Source of the DNA: Shouchella sp047238345
GTDB lineage: Bacteria > Bacillota > Bacilli > Bacillales > Bacillaceae_D
Length of the DNA stretch: 64,000 nt
NCBI RefSeq assembly: GCF_047238345.1
Contig: NZ_JBDFMQ010000001.1
Coordinates: 1,922,001 to 1,986,000 of the forward strand
Direction: 5' to 3'
Every line of letters starts with the position of its first letter. The first letter of the stretch is position 1. The translations under genes and the position numbers were made by a program. Under the pieces are notes generated by a model. That model saw only the letters and a program-made list of their open reading frames with translations. It was not told the origin of the DNA and searched no databases. This document shows positions 51,844 to 61,524 of the stretch, in pieces.

Positions 51844-52716
51844 TTAATAACAGAATATATGTTTCCCGATACGTTTAATTTGTGGACGTGTCCAAATCCA
51901 TGCAGACGTTGCTGTATCAGGATTGAAATAATACAGTGCATTGTTCGATGGATCTTGACCGTTCAGTGCATCAAGCACAGCATTACGAGCTGATTCGTCT
52001 GCCCCTAAATTGATTTGACCGTCTGCTACAGCAGTAAATGCCCGTTCTTCATAAATCACTCCAGCCACCGTATCAGGAAATGTTGCTGAATTTAAGCGAT
52101 TGACAATGACTGCTGCAACTGCAACTTGTCCTTCGTATGGTTCGCCTCGCGCTTCTCCATAAACCGCTTGTGCCATTAGCTGAATATCGTTACTTGAATA
52201 GCCTGAAGGAACATTTTGTGCTTTTTCAATAATAGGCTCTCCATCATCGCCAGATGCGTCGTCTCCAGCTGATTGAGGATCTTCTGACCCATTGTCAGAC
52301 TGACCGTTTTGTGGTGCTTGACCTTTTTGATTTTCTTTAGAAGTACCGCCATAGTGCGGAACAGATCGACCTTCATTTAACGCATTGGTTACATATTGTT
52401 GATCAAAACTGGTTGTCTCAACTAGCTTTCCTTTCATCTCTTGCCCAACTAAGCCATCAATATCAATGCCATATTCGTATTGATAGTTTCGAACAGCCCA
52501 GTATGTACCCCAGCCGAACACACCATCAATGTTTCCATTGTAATAGCCTACATATTGTAGCCTTGCTTGAAGCTCAACTACATCATCTCCAGTAGCACCT
52601 TTTTGAATGACCTGTTCTGAAAATGCCTCTGCCTCAGACTCAAAAAATAAGAATGAAAGTAGTCCTACAGCAATGACCATACCGTATTTTAGAAACGTAT
52701 TCTTGCGGATAAACAA
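51844..52716 (-). CDS. sleB: Spore cortex-lytic enzyme SleB
   Basis: SleB is a lytic transglycosylase that degrades cortex at muramic lactam during germination. Order: signal peptide (about 1-31), PG_binding_1 domain (about 35-95), a low-complexity Gly/Ser/Asp/Gln linker (about 125-160), and the C-terminal hydrolase domain with the catalytic glutamate in VYGEARGEPYEGQ. TTG start after GGAGG. Confidence 0.95.
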   Translation of the reverse strand: MFIRKNTFLKYGMVIAVGLLSFLFFESEAEAFSEQVIQKGATGDDVVELQARLQYVGYYNGNIDGVFGWGTYWAVRNYQYEYGIDIDGLVGQEMKGKLVETTSFDQQYVTNALNEGRSVPHYGGTSKENQKGQAPQNGQSDNGSEDPQSAGDDASGDDGEPIIEKAQNVPSGYSSNDIQLMAQAVYGEARGEPYEGQVAVAAVIVNRLNSATFPDTVAGVIYEERAFTAVADGQINLGADESARNAVLDALNGQDPSNNALYYFNPDTATSAWIWTRPQIKRIGKHIFCY

Positions 52717-52760
52717 GGGTTTTCCTCCTTCATGTTTGACGATTTTGATCTAGCTAACGG

Positions 52761-52790
52761 TAGTCTTTGTTATTCCAATTTTTTTATACA
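52761..52790 (-). promoter_or_regulatory. Putative sigma-G promoter of sleB
   Basis: GTATA and AAGACTA (5 of 7 to CATACTA) are 17 bp apart, about 45 bp before the sleB start. sleB is forespore sigma-G controlled in B. subtilis, but this match is only fair. Confidence 0.35.
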
Positions 52791-52826
52791 ACTCAAATCT
52801 AGTGGGTTCATTTAACGGATGTAAAC

Positions 52827-52857
52827 GGAAAACCCTCGAGCATGATTGCTCGAGGGT
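52827..52857 (-). terminator. Intrinsic terminator after metH
   Basis: A perfect 11-bp stem (ACCCTCGAGCA/TGCTCGAGGGT) with a 4-nt loop followed by T on the minus strand, ending the metI-yitJ-metH transcript. Confidence 0.85.
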
Positions 52858-52888
52858 AGCCGCTTTTATTTGCATGAATCCAGTAGGA

Positions 52889-55800
52889 TTACGTTACATT
52901 AAAATAACGAGCTTCAGGATGAGAAAACACTAGAGCTGTTACACTTGCTTCAGGCTCCATCATAAACTCTTCGGTTAGGTCAATTCCGATTTTTTCAGGG
53001 TGTAATAGATCAAATAATTTTTTCTGGTCTTCTAAATTGGGACAAGCTGGGTAGCCGAACGAAACACGAATGCCTTGGTATTTCGCCGCAAAACGATCAT
53101 TCATCGTGAAATCAGCAGCATCAGGAAAGCCCCATCGATCGCGCATTTGTTCATGAAGACGTTCTGCTAACCCTTCTGCTGTTTCTAACGCCGCTGCTTG
53201 CACAAGATGACTTTGTAAAAACTCTCCGCTCTCCTTTGCTTTTTCAGCCAAGGCGCGTACTCCTTTTCCTGCAGTGACAGCTAAAAAGCCAACATAATCC
53301 ATTTCAGAGCCAACTGGACGGACATAATCTGCTAAACATAAAAAAGGTTTTACCCGTTGACGCGGAAAAGTAAAGCGCTCAAGCTCTTTTTTTGGATTGG
53401 AAGGATCGTAAATGATTAAATCATTTCCATCTGACTGGGCTGGAAAGAATTGATACATCGCATTCGCTTGTAACGTCTTTAATTGATTGGCATCAGAGAA
53501 TAATTTATCTACTTTTTCTTTTAATTCAACCGTCTTTTCATGTCCTTCGTGTAATAAACGATCAACTTTCCCTTGAACGCCTAGATGACGACCAAGCAGC
53601 ATTTGCATATTCACATAAGGGTAAATATGTTCCACATTATAATTTTTGACAATATGTGGACTACAATCTGCAGGCTGTATCACATCATGGTGATGTGCAA
53701 TGGTTGATTTTTCTTCTTCACTTGTTTTCTGAGCAGAGGCTGTAGGTGTCACCCGCTTTGCTAAGTGCTCTGCTTTTAGCTTGCGCTGTTCACTTAATTC
53801 TGCAGCTAACACATCTCGCTTTTCTTGACTCGTTATACGATTGGCTAACTCTAATCCATTCATCGCATCCTTGGCGTAAATAACGAGACCTTCATATTCT
53901 GGCGCAATACGCGTATCAACAAATTTCCGCGTTAAGGCTGCTCCTCCAACAAGGACAGGAATCGAAATCGCTTGTTGCTTCAAGTCTTGAGCCGTTAGCA
54001 CCATTTGTTGAGCCGACTTTACTAATAGCCCTGATAAGCCAATTGCCGTTGGCTGTTCTTTTTTAATGGCATCAATTAACTCATTCGATGTCACTTTAAT
54101 CCCTAAATTAACAATTTCAAATCCATTATTGCTAAGAATAATATCGACCAAGTTTTTTCCAATGTCGTGAACATCACCTTTTACTGTTGCTAGTAAGATT
54201 TTTCCTTTTCTAGATTCATGATCACTTTTCTCCATATGCGGTTCAAGAAAAGATACAGCTGCTTTCATTACTTCGGCACTTTGCAAAACTTCCGCCACAA
54301 TTAATTCATTATTATTAAACAACCGACCGACCTCATCCATTCCGTCCATCAGCGGCCCATTAATAATATCAAGAGGGGAAGGATACGCTTGCAATGCAAG
54401 GGTTAAATCAACGTCTAAACGCTGTTTCGTCCCCTCGACCACATATAAAGCTAATCGTTCTGCTAGCGATAACCCTTCATACTCAATCGTTTGTTTTGAA
54501 CTTTTCCCACGGTAATGAGCGGTGAAGTCAGCAAGAGTTCGGTCATCGGTTTCAAAAAGCAATTGATTCGCTAATGCTTTCTCTTCATCTGAGATACTAG
54601 CGAACCGTTCAAGTTTCTCTGTATTCACGATCGCATAATCAAGACCAGCCTGTGTACAGTGGTACAAATAAACCGAATTTAACACTTCTCTTCCTACAGG
54701 CGGCAAACCGAATGATACGTTACTCACACCTAGAATCGTTAAACACTGCGGCAACTGCTCTTTAATGAGCTTAATTCCTTCTACAGTCGCAGAAGCTGAT
54801 CCTAAATATTGAGCATCGCCCGTTCCAACAGGAAAAACAAGTGGATCAAAAATAATATCATGAGCTGGAATACCGTGCTTTTCGGTTAATAACTTGAAGG
54901 AGCGCTTCGCAATTTCAAGCTTTCGTTCTGCCGTGACAGCCATTCCTGTCTCGTCAATGGTTCCTACGACAAGCGCCGCACCAAATTGTTTTACAAGAGG
55001 GAGAATCGCTTCAAACCGCTCTTCGCCATCTTCAAGATTTATTGAATTAATAATGGCTTTTCCTTGGGAATACGTAAGTGCTTCTTTAATGACGTTTTCG
55101 TCAGTAGAATCAATCATGAGCGGCACCTTTACTTTATTTGTTACATGAGATAGAAAAGCAGCCATATCATCTGCCTCCTCACGATCGGGATCCGCTAAGC
55201 AAATATCCACAACATGTGCGCCTTTTTTTACTTGTGCACGTGCAATTTCCGATGCTTCTTCGTATTTCCCTTCTTCTATTAACCGTTTAAATTTCCGCGA
55301 ACCAATAACATTTGTTCGCTCACCAACAAAAAGGGGACGCATCGAATCATCATAAATGAGTGCTTCTAAGCCTGAAACAGCGTGTTGATGCCTGGTGTTT
55401 TCTGTTCGTGGTGGATAGTTTTGCACCATGTCTTTTAGTGCACGAATGTGGGCAGGCGTTGTGCCACAACAACCACCCACTACGTTAAGCCACCCTTTTT
55501 CTGCGAAACCTTCAAGCTTTTTGGCTAACGACTGCGGCGTCTCGTGGTAGCGTCCGTCTTCATCCGGCAAACCAGCATTCGGGTAGCAGCTAACATAACT
55601 TTCCGCCAGCTCTGATAGCGAGCGAATGTGATCTCGCATGAATTCTGGTCCTGTTGCACAATTTAACCCAACGACAAGTGGCTGAAGGTGTTCAACAGAT
55701 AAGGAAAATGCTTCCACCGTTTGTCCAGCTAAAGTTGTTCCCATCGGTTCAATTGTTCCTGAAATAAAAAGAGGCAACGTGACGTTTGTTTTTTGATACG

Positions 55801-56338
55801 CTTGCTGAATACCGATGGAAGCAGCCTTAACATTACGCATATCCTGGCTTGTTTCTAAAAGCAACAGGTCAACACCACCGTCAATTAAGCCAATAGCTTG
55901 TTCCTCGTAGGTAGCAATTAATTCATTAAACGTTGTTCCCCCTGTGACAGAAAGGGATTTTGTTGTTGGCCCCATAGCGCCTGCCACAAAACGAGGTTCT
56001 AAAACGGTGTGCCATTTACTCGCTTCTTCTACTGCTAATTCAGCGGCTTTGCGGCTAATTTTATAAGCAAGGTGACCAAGGTCATAGTCATCCAACACAA
56101 TGCTAGATGAGCCAAACGTATTCGTACAAATAATATCCGCGCCTGCTTCTAAATACGCTTGATGAATACCGGAAATAACGTGGGGAGCTGTAAGGTTTAA
56201 ATACTCGTTGCACCCATCATAAGCAGCGCCACCGAAATGCGCCTCTTCCAAATCCGCGTCTTGAATCATCGTGCCCATTGCACCATCTAAAACGACAATT
56301 TTATTCTTAAGCTGTTCAACAATCTGATTATGTCTCAT
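52889..56338 (-). CDS. metH: Cobalamin-dependent methionine synthase
   Basis: MetH methylates homocysteine from methyltetrahydrofolate through methylcobalamin. The 1149-residue protein has the full module order: homocysteine domain (zinc cysteines, GGCCGTTPAHI near residue 290), pterin-binding domain (NVIGSRKF onward), cobalamin-binding domain with VKGDVHDIGKN, and a SAM activation domain to the C-terminus (GYPACPNLEDQ). Overlaps the upstream gene by 4 bp. Requires cobalamin; B. subtilis uses cobalamin-independent MetE instead. Confidence 0.96.
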   Translation of the reverse strand: MRHNQIVEQLKNKIVVLDGAMGTMIQDADLEEAHFGGAAYDGCNEYLNLTAPHVISGIHQAYLEAGADIICTNTFGSSSIVLDDYDLGHLAYKISRKAAELAVEEASKWHTVLEPRFVAGAMGPTTKSLSVTGGTTFNELIATYEEQAIGLIDGGVDLLLLETSQDMRNVKAASIGIQQAYQKTNVTLPLFISGTIEPMGTTLAGQTVEAFSLSVEHLQPLVVGLNCATGPEFMRDHIRSLSELAESYVSCYPNAGLPDEDGRYHETPQSLAKKLEGFAEKGWLNVVGGCCGTTPAHIRALKDMVQNYPPRTENTRHQHAVSGLEALIYDDSMRPLFVGERTNVIGSRKFKRLIEEGKYEEASEIARAQVKKGAHVVDICLADPDREEADDMAAFLSHVTNKVKVPLMIDSTDENVIKEALTYSQGKAIINSINLEDGEERFEAILPLVKQFGAALVVGTIDETGMAVTAERKLEIAKRSFKLLTEKHGIPAHDIIFDPLVFPVGTGDAQYLGSASATVEGIKLIKEQLPQCLTILGVSNVSFGLPPVGREVLNSVYLYHCTQAGLDYAIVNTEKLERFASISDEEKALANQLLFETDDRTLADFTAHYRGKSSKQTIEYEGLSLAERLALYVVEGTKQRLDVDLTLALQAYPSPLDIINGPLMDGMDEVGRLFNNNELIVAEVLQSAEVMKAAVSFLEPHMEKSDHESRKGKILLATVKGDVHDIGKNLVDIILSNNGFEIVNLGIKVTSNELIDAIKKEQPTAIGLSGLLVKSAQQMVLTAQDLKQQAISIPVLVGGAALTRKFVDTRIAPEYEGLVIYAKDAMNGLELANRITSQEKRDVLAAELSEQRKLKAEHLAKRVTPTASAQKTSEEEKSTIAHHHDVIQPADCSPHIVKNYNVEHIYPYVNMQMLLGRHLGVQGKVDRLLHEGHEKTVELKEKVDKLFSDANQLKTLQANAMYQFFPAQSDGNDLIIYDPSNPKKELERFTFPRQRVKPFLCLADYVRPVGSEMDYVGFLAVTAGKGVRALAEKAKESGEFLQSHLVQAAALETAEGLAERLHEQMRDRWGFPDAADFTMNDRFAAKYQGIRVSFGYPACPNLEDQKKLFDLLHPEKIGIDLTEEFMMEPEASVTALVFSHPEARYFNVT

Positions 56339-58191
56339 TGTAACTCCCTTTCTTTATGCAACGGTGCGGTTGTCTGTTTACGTAGGTATGTGGCCAGTTC
56401 AACGGTTAAGTGATAACGCAAAAATGGCGTAATTAAATAAATTCCATTAAAATAAGTTGCAGCCTCTCGTGCTAACGATTTTGCAATCGCAAGTCCTTCT
56501 TGCTCCGCTTTAGCAACGTCTTCTCCAGCTCGCGCCATTCGTGCTCTCGTCTCATCAGAAAGCGAAATACCAGGCACTTCATTATGAAGAAACTCTGCAT
56601 TCCTACTACTCGTTAACGGCATAATGCCAACAAAGATGGGCACGTTTAAATGCTTCGTCGCCTCATAGATCTGTTTAAACTGGCTCTCATCAAAAATCGG
56701 CTGAGTGAGAAAATAGTCAGCTCCAGCTTCAATCTTTTTTTCTAATCGTTTCACAGCTTTATCAAGATGTTTCACGTTCGGATTAAACGCTGCAGCTGTT
56801 GTAAACGTTGTTTTTTTCCCTAAAGTTTTACCAGAAAATGAAATCCCTTCGTTCATCTGTTTAATGAGCGGTAACAATTTTGTTGACGATACATCGTACA
56901 CAGAGGTCGCTCCAGGAAAATCACCAATTTTACTTGGATCGCCTGTAATGAGCAACAAATCAGATAAGCCAGCTAAATCAAGTCCCATTAAATGGGATTG
57001 TAAGCCAATTAAATTACGGTCCCGACACGTTAAATGGACAAGGCTTTGAAGACCCACTTCTTCTTTCACAATCATCGCCAACGTTTGATTATCGACTCTT
57101 GGACTTGCTAATGAATTATCCGCTAATGTTAATGCGTCAATCCCGGCAGCTTTTAACGCTTTTGCCCCTTCTATAAATTTGTCAATATTTAATTTTTTAG
57201 GCGGGTCAAGCTCTACAATAATGGTTTGTTTTTGCTCCACGACATCTTTAATTGACTGTTTTGTCTCAGACGGCGGCACCAATTCTGTTTGCTTTGCATG
57301 TTTTCGAATGTTTCGCGTAACAGGCGACCGACCACTTGCCGCCTGTTTGATCGCTTCGATGTGAGCTGGCGTCGTGCCGCAGCAACCGCCTATCACATGC
57401 ACTCCTTCATTGATAAATCGTTCTGACATTGATGTAAAATAGTCCGTATTCGATGCATAGACAAAGCGTCCATCTCGATAGCCTGGTAAACTCGCATTCG
57501 GGTAACACGCTAATGGTATATCATACGGTAGTTCAAGTTCTTCAATGGATCGTAGCATATGATAAGGACCCATGCGGCAATTCAACCCTGTTACATCCGC
57601 TCCTGCTTCATACAGCTCTGTTAAAGCTTGACTGAGAGGAATACCTCCTTTTAACACACTAATGTCACCAAGTGATACGTTTGCAATGATCGGCAAATCC
57701 GTTTTTTTGCGTGTTGCGATAACCAATTCTTTTATTTCAAAAAAATCATAAAACGTTTCGAACAATAAGCCATCTACATCCGCTTTTAAAAGCACATCTA
57801 CCTGCTGATTCAGGGATTCTACACAGTCATTTCGATCCATTTGTTCAAATTGAAACCCTTGAATCCCACCTACTGTTCCAACGACAAACGCTTGCTTTTT
57901 CTCACTTGTCTGCACCGCTTGTTTGGCAAGCTTAACCGCTGCTTCATTAATGGCTTTCATGTCTTCTTGTAGTCCATAACGTGCTAACTTATGGGCATTT
58001 GCTGCATACGTATTCGTTTGAATTACAGTTGCTCCTGCGTTCAAATACGCTTGATGAATGGAAACGACTTCGTTTGGTTTAGAAAGATTTAATTCTTCAA
58101 AACATAAGTCATAGCCCGCCTCATATAAAACCGTTCCCATTGCGCCATCAGCAACAACCACAGAAGACGTAACAGTTTCTCTCAAGTTCAT
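56335..58191 (-). CDS. yitJ: Bifunctional homocysteine S-methyltransferase / methylenetetrahydrofolate reductase (YitJ)
   Basis: An N-terminal homocysteine methyltransferase domain (about residues 1-290, GGCCGTTPAHIEAI zinc motif) fused to a MetF-type 5,10-methylene-THF reductase (about 320-615, GGDPSKIGDFPGA-like region TGDPSKIGDFPG). It supplies methyl-THF to MetH. ATG at 58189-58191 has GGGAGGTG upstream; the frame is open to 58200. Overlaps metH by 4 bp. Confidence 0.94.
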   Translation of the reverse strand: MNLRETVTSSVVVADGAMGTVLYEAGYDLCFEELNLSKPNEVVSIHQAYLNAGATVIQTNTYAANAHKLARYGLQEDMKAINEAAVKLAKQAVQTSEKKQAFVVGTVGGIQGFQFEQMDRNDCVESLNQQVDVLLKADVDGLLFETFYDFFEIKELVIATRKKTDLPIIANVSLGDISVLKGGIPLSQALTELYEAGADVTGLNCRMGPYHMLRSIEELELPYDIPLACYPNASLPGYRDGRFVYASNTDYFTSMSERFINEGVHVIGGCCGTTPAHIEAIKQAASGRSPVTRNIRKHAKQTELVPPSETKQSIKDVVEQKQTIIVELDPPKKLNIDKFIEGAKALKAAGIDALTLADNSLASPRVDNQTLAMIVKEEVGLQSLVHLTCRDRNLIGLQSHLMGLDLAGLSDLLLITGDPSKIGDFPGATSVYDVSSTKLLPLIKQMNEGISFSGKTLGKKTTFTTAAAFNPNVKHLDKAVKRLEKKIEAGADYFLTQPIFDESQFKQIYEATKHLNVPIFVGIMPLTSSRNAEFLHNEVPGISLSDETRARMARAGEDVAKAEQEGLAIAKSLAREAATYFNGIYLITPFLRYHLTVELATYLRKQTTAPLHKERELQ

Positions 58192-58196
58192 GGATC

Positions 58197-59309
58197 TCAC
58201 CTCCCTTGATTCGTTGCTTGTTCAAATGCTTGTTTTAAATCAGAGATTAAATCTTCGCAATGTTCAATTCCTACTGACAGCCGTAGTAACGTCTGATCGA
58301 TGCCTTTTTCGATTCGAAGTGCTTCAGGAATATCGGCGTGGGTTTGCGTAGCTGGATACGTCATTAAACTCTCCACTCCGCCTAAGCTTTCTGCAAAAGA
58401 AATAAGCTGAAGTGCTTTGAGTATGGGATTAATATAAGATTCATCTGTCACACGAAATGACAACATTCCACCTTTTCCCGGATATAAAACGTCACGCACG
58501 AGGGACTCTTCCTCTAACATCGAAACGATTCGTTTTGCATTAATTTCATGTTGCTTCATTCGTAGTGCCAATGTTTTCATGCCTCTCATTAATAACCATG
58601 AGTCAAACGCACCGAGTATGAAGCCTGCTCCATTGTGAAAGTAGCCTAATTGTTCGCTTAATTCCGCCGATTTCGCGACAACAAGCCCAGCCACAACGTC
58701 ATTATGTCCACCTAAATATTTTGTCGCTGAATGGATGACGATATCTGCCCCGTCTACTAACGGTTTTTGCAGCAACGGTGTTAAAAACGTGTTGTCAACG
58801 ATCAGGAGTACATCTGCTTTTTGAGCGATAATGGCCAATTCCTGTATCGAGGCTTCTTTCATTAATGGATTTGTAGGTGTTTCCACAAAAATGGCCTTTG
58901 TTTCGGCTTTCAACTTATCTTTAACAGCATTTAAGTCCGCCATATCTACATAGTCAAAGTGAAGCCCCCACTTTGTCCATCCTCCTTCGAACAGTCGGTA
59001 TGTACCACCGTACAAATCATCTGAACATAAAATATGATCACCTTGCCCAAATAGTGAAAAAACGAGTTGAATGGCAGACATTCCAGAGCTTGTCGCAAAC
59101 CCTTGCTCTCCATGTTCTAAATTTGCAATGGCTTGTTCAAGCACTTCTCGAGTGGGATTTCCAGTACGAGCATAATCGTACCCTGTTGATTCTTGAATCC
59201 CTGCGTGACGATAGGCTGTAGAGAAATAGACAGGTGCATTTACAGCGCCTGTTGCATCATTTCGGCGATTTCCGATTTGCGCAAGAATGGATTCATCATG
59301 TGTTGTCAT
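58197..59309 (-). CDS. metI: Cystathionine gamma-synthase / O-acylhomoserine (thiol)-lyase MetI
   Basis: A PLP enzyme that makes cystathionine from O-acylhomoserine and cysteine, and in Bacillus can also use sulfide directly. The 370 residues carry the PLP lysine in HSATKYLGGHNDV, YDYARTGNPTR and the C-terminal GGVESLMTYPA and SVGIEHCEDL. No metC (cystathionine lyase) follows here. Preceded by an S-box; first gene of the operon, with AAGGAGG before the ATG. Confidence 0.93.
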   Translation of the reverse strand: MTTHDESILAQIGNRRNDATGAVNAPVYFSTAYRHAGIQESTGYDYARTGNPTREVLEQAIANLEHGEQGFATSSGMSAIQLVFSLFGQGDHILCSDDLYGGTYRLFEGGWTKWGLHFDYVDMADLNAVKDKLKAETKAIFVETPTNPLMKEASIQELAIIAQKADVLLIVDNTFLTPLLQKPLVDGADIVIHSATKYLGGHNDVVAGLVVAKSAELSEQLGYFHNGAGFILGAFDSWLLMRGMKTLALRMKQHEINAKRIVSMLEEESLVRDVLYPGKGGMLSFRVTDESYINPILKALQLISFAESLGGVESLMTYPATQTHADIPEALRIEKGIDQTLLRLSVGIEHCEDLISDLKQAFEQATNQGR

Positions 59310-59344
59310 TGTTTATCCTCCTTTTTAAAAAAACGGTACAATCA

Positions 59345-59495
59345 TAAAAAACCTTTCTTCAAGATATAAGAAGAAAGGTTGCGAACAATTCTCTTATCTT
59401 GCAGATTTCTGCTGGATTTAGCACCTTGCCAATAAAGGCTGGTTGCTGAGACTTCTTCGGGCCATGTCCCTCCGTCTCTCTTGATAAGATCTATT
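59345..59495 (-). promoter_or_regulatory. SAM-I (S-box) riboswitch with terminator, upstream of metI
   Basis: The minus strand shows the S-box hallmarks: CTTATCAAGAGAG, GACGGAGGGACATGGCCC, GAAGTCTCAGCAACC, GGCAAGGTGCTAAATCC and a closing AGATAAGAG (aptamer about 59391-59491). It is followed by a terminator hairpin (arms AACCTTTCTTC and GAAGAAAGGTT, 59350-59380) with a T run. SAM binding would stop transcription of metI-yitJ-metH. Confidence 0.95.
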
Positions 59496-59565
59496 AAGTT
59501 TATTTGCTATTGTCACAACTTTAACGCAAAACGAATGATTCTGCAACCCGTAGCATGAAAAATGC

Positions 59566-59603
59566 ATAAAAAACGCACAGCTTGTCTTACATAGCTGTAC
59601 GTT
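59566..59603 (-). terminator. Intrinsic terminator after the zinc-ribbon gene
   Basis: Stem AACG.ACAGCT/AGCTGT.CGTT (one mismatch) and a six-T run on the minus strand, just past the small gene, so that gene is not co-transcribed with metI. Confidence 0.7.
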
Positions 59604-59616
59604 CTTTGCACATTCA

Positions 59617-59781
59617 TTATTCAGGTGACGCTTCAATGATTAATTGATCTTCATTTCCGCATACACACTGTTTAAAGCCTGTTTCATATTCTCCGTTTTC
59701 ATTTCGTTTTCCACGTAAAATATATTTCTCTCCACATAAAGGGCAACGAATGACAATTCGATAACGATTCGCTGTTGTCAC
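59617..59781 (-). CDS. Small zinc-ribbon protein of unknown function
   Basis: 54 residues with two cysteine pairs (CPLCGEKY and QCVCGNED), the pattern of a zinc ribbon, starting at GTG with AAGGAGGAGG 6 nt upstream. No larger domain and no known function. It overlaps nothing but begins 15 bp after prsW, so it is probably translated from the prsW transcript. Confidence 0.75.
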   Translation of the reverse strand: MTTANRYRIVIRCPLCGEKYILRGKRNENGEYETGFKQCVCGNEDQLIIEASPE

Positions 59782-59795
59782 GCTATCCTCCTCCT

Positions 59796-60464
59796 TTAGT
59801 TCAGATTGCACTTTTCATCTTCATCTAGTTTGTTCGCCTTTTTTATTTTCCATATTGCTAATAACCAAAGCGCAACCATAAATGGAATCATTAAATATAA
59901 GAAATAATGTCCAAAATCCATTAGAATGTAGTCGTAACTTCCGTGCAAAATCATTGGTAGTACAGCCGCTAAAAAAAGAAATAGTTGTTTTTTTGAAGGC
60001 TGGTATTTGGCTCTTCCAACGTAATAACCCATAATAATTCCATAAACAGCATGGGCGGTGGTTGGTAATAACGTTCTCGGGAGCACGTGATCAAACCCAT
60101 ACGCAATCATATATAAACTATTTTCAACGGAGGCAAAGCCAAGCGATAACGCTACACCAAAAACGATTCCATCAATTGGTTGCTTTAGTTGACCATGTTG
60201 ATAAGCAAATATGAACAACATCAGCCATTTTAAACCCTCTTCTATCAATCCGTAAAGCAAAAAAGCTTTTGACAACGAATGTGATAGGATCGCTTCTTCT
60301 GTGAAAGCAAATTGAATGACTGAAATTGGTAAGACGAGCAAGGCGCCAATAATAAAGATTCTTAGGACTAAAAACATGGCACCTCGACTAAAGGAATCAC
60401 GTAAATACACATAAGAGAACAATGCCATGGCCGGAGCCAGAGCCGCAAGAATAAAAGAAATCAA
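59796..60464 (-). CDS. prsW: Membrane protease PrsW
   Basis: PrsW performs site-1 cleavage of the anti-sigma factor RsiW in B. subtilis, releasing sigma-W under envelope stress. The 222 residues form about eight helices with the catalytic EEGLKW (EExxxK-like), SLGFASVENS and the HAVYGIIMGY and LHGSYDY histidine motifs. It lies between ansA and the small zinc-ribbon gene. Confidence 0.92.
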   Translation of the reverse strand: MISFILAALAPAMALFSYVYLRDSFSRGAMFLVLRIFIIGALLVLPISVIQFAFTEEAILSHSLSKAFLLYGLIEEGLKWLMLFIFAYQHGQLKQPIDGIVFGVALSLGFASVENSLYMIAYGFDHVLPRTLLPTTAHAVYGIIMGYYVGRAKYQPSKKQLFLFLAAVLPMILHGSYDYILMDFGHYFLYLMIPFMVALWLLAIWKIKKANKLDEDEKCNLN

Positions 60465-60547
60465 CGCTTGTCGACCCTCTCTCTAAAAGGACGTCCGCTA
60501 CATAGTCCAGTATACGCCTCACGCTAATGAGACTCAAGTTTCACCGC

Positions 60548-61507
60548 TTATGAAAACCCCAGGGTAAGATCTTGTTGAGCAGCCGTCAAAACGAGCGCTT
60601 TAATTCTTGCTTTTTTGCTATCATAATCAGACCCTAAAATAACGCCAAGTTGTTCTAAGTGGTGTGCACTCCCTTTATAATCATACGTTGGATACACTTT
60701 CCCTTCCTCAGATGACGTTGTTAAAATAATTGGCTTTTTCTTTTGCAATGCCTCTTTAATAGGGGCAACTAATTGTGGCGGCACTTGACCTCGACCAACG
60801 GCTTCAATGACCAGCCCGTCCACTGTATCAAGAATAGCACGGAGCGTTTGTTCAGACATCCCTAAATAAATTTTTGCAATACCGATCTCAAGAAATGTGG
60901 GTTCCTTTACCATATACATTTCCCGTCGGATTGGCTTTTGATACGTAAAAATAACATCATTGTCAATAATTCCTAGATAACCAAATCCAAAAGCATTAAA
61001 ACCTTGAATATTTGAAGCATGTTCCTTTTTTACATAGCGTGCGGAAAAAATACGTTCATTGAATACAACCACACAGCCTGTGCCTTTTAAATCTGGTTCA
61101 CATGCCGCATATATCGCATGCCTTAAGTTCATAAATGCGTCACTACCTGTTTCCTCTGGCCCTCGTTGTGACCCTGTTACAACAACAGGTCTTTCATCTA
61201 CATTTGTTAAATCTAAATAGTAGGCCGTTTCCTCTAATGTATCTGTACCGTGGGTAACGACAACCCCGTTTACATCATTTGCTTGAAAAGCTTTTTTTAC
61301 TTCATTAGCTAGCGTAGCCCAATCTTCCGAAGTTAAGTGGACGCTTGGCTTCTGCAAGACTGACTGCACCGTCACGTTAATATCCGTGGGTAAGCCACAT
61401 AAATCAGCTAATTCTTCCCCTGTTAATTCACCAGCAACTAATTTTCCGTTATCACCTGTAGTACTTGCGATTGTTCCACCTGTAGTTAAAAGTACGACGT
61501 GCCTCAA
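60548..61507 (-). CDS. ansA: L-asparaginase (type I, cytoplasmic)
   Basis: Hydrolyses asparagine to aspartate and ammonia. The 319 residues have the first catalytic threonine in LLTTGGTIAST and the second in VVTHGTDTLEETAYYL, plus VVTGSQRGPEETGSD. No signal peptide, so intracellular. B. subtilis has no asparaginase gene at this place; the gene lies between prsW and ypdA. Confidence 0.92.
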   Translation of the reverse strand: MRHVVLLTTGGTIASTTGDNGKLVAGELTGEELADLCGLPTDINVTVQSVLQKPSVHLTSEDWATLANEVKKAFQANDVNGVVVTHGTDTLEETAYYLDLTNVDERPVVVTGSQRGPEETGSDAFMNLRHAIYAACEPDLKGTGCVVVFNERIFSARYVKKEHASNIQGFNAFGFGYLGIIDNDVIFTYQKPIRREMYMVKEPTFLEIGIAKIYLGMSEQTLRAILDTVDGLVIEAVGRGQVPPQLVAPIKEALQKKKPIILTTSSEEGKVYPTYDYKGSAHHLEQLGVILGSDYDSKKARIKALVLTAAQQDLTLGFS

Positions 61508-61524
61508 TGTTTTTCCTCCATTTT

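Noticed and set aside
54894..55148. Plus-strand ORFs of 60-120 codons inside metH and other large genes
   Set aside because: They lie fully within well identified minus-strand genes and have no ribosome binding sites or family features.
59418..59636. A 72-codon minus-strand ORF between metI and the zinc-ribbon gene
   Set aside because: It lies across the SAM riboswitch aptamer and a terminator; the RNA explains the sequence.
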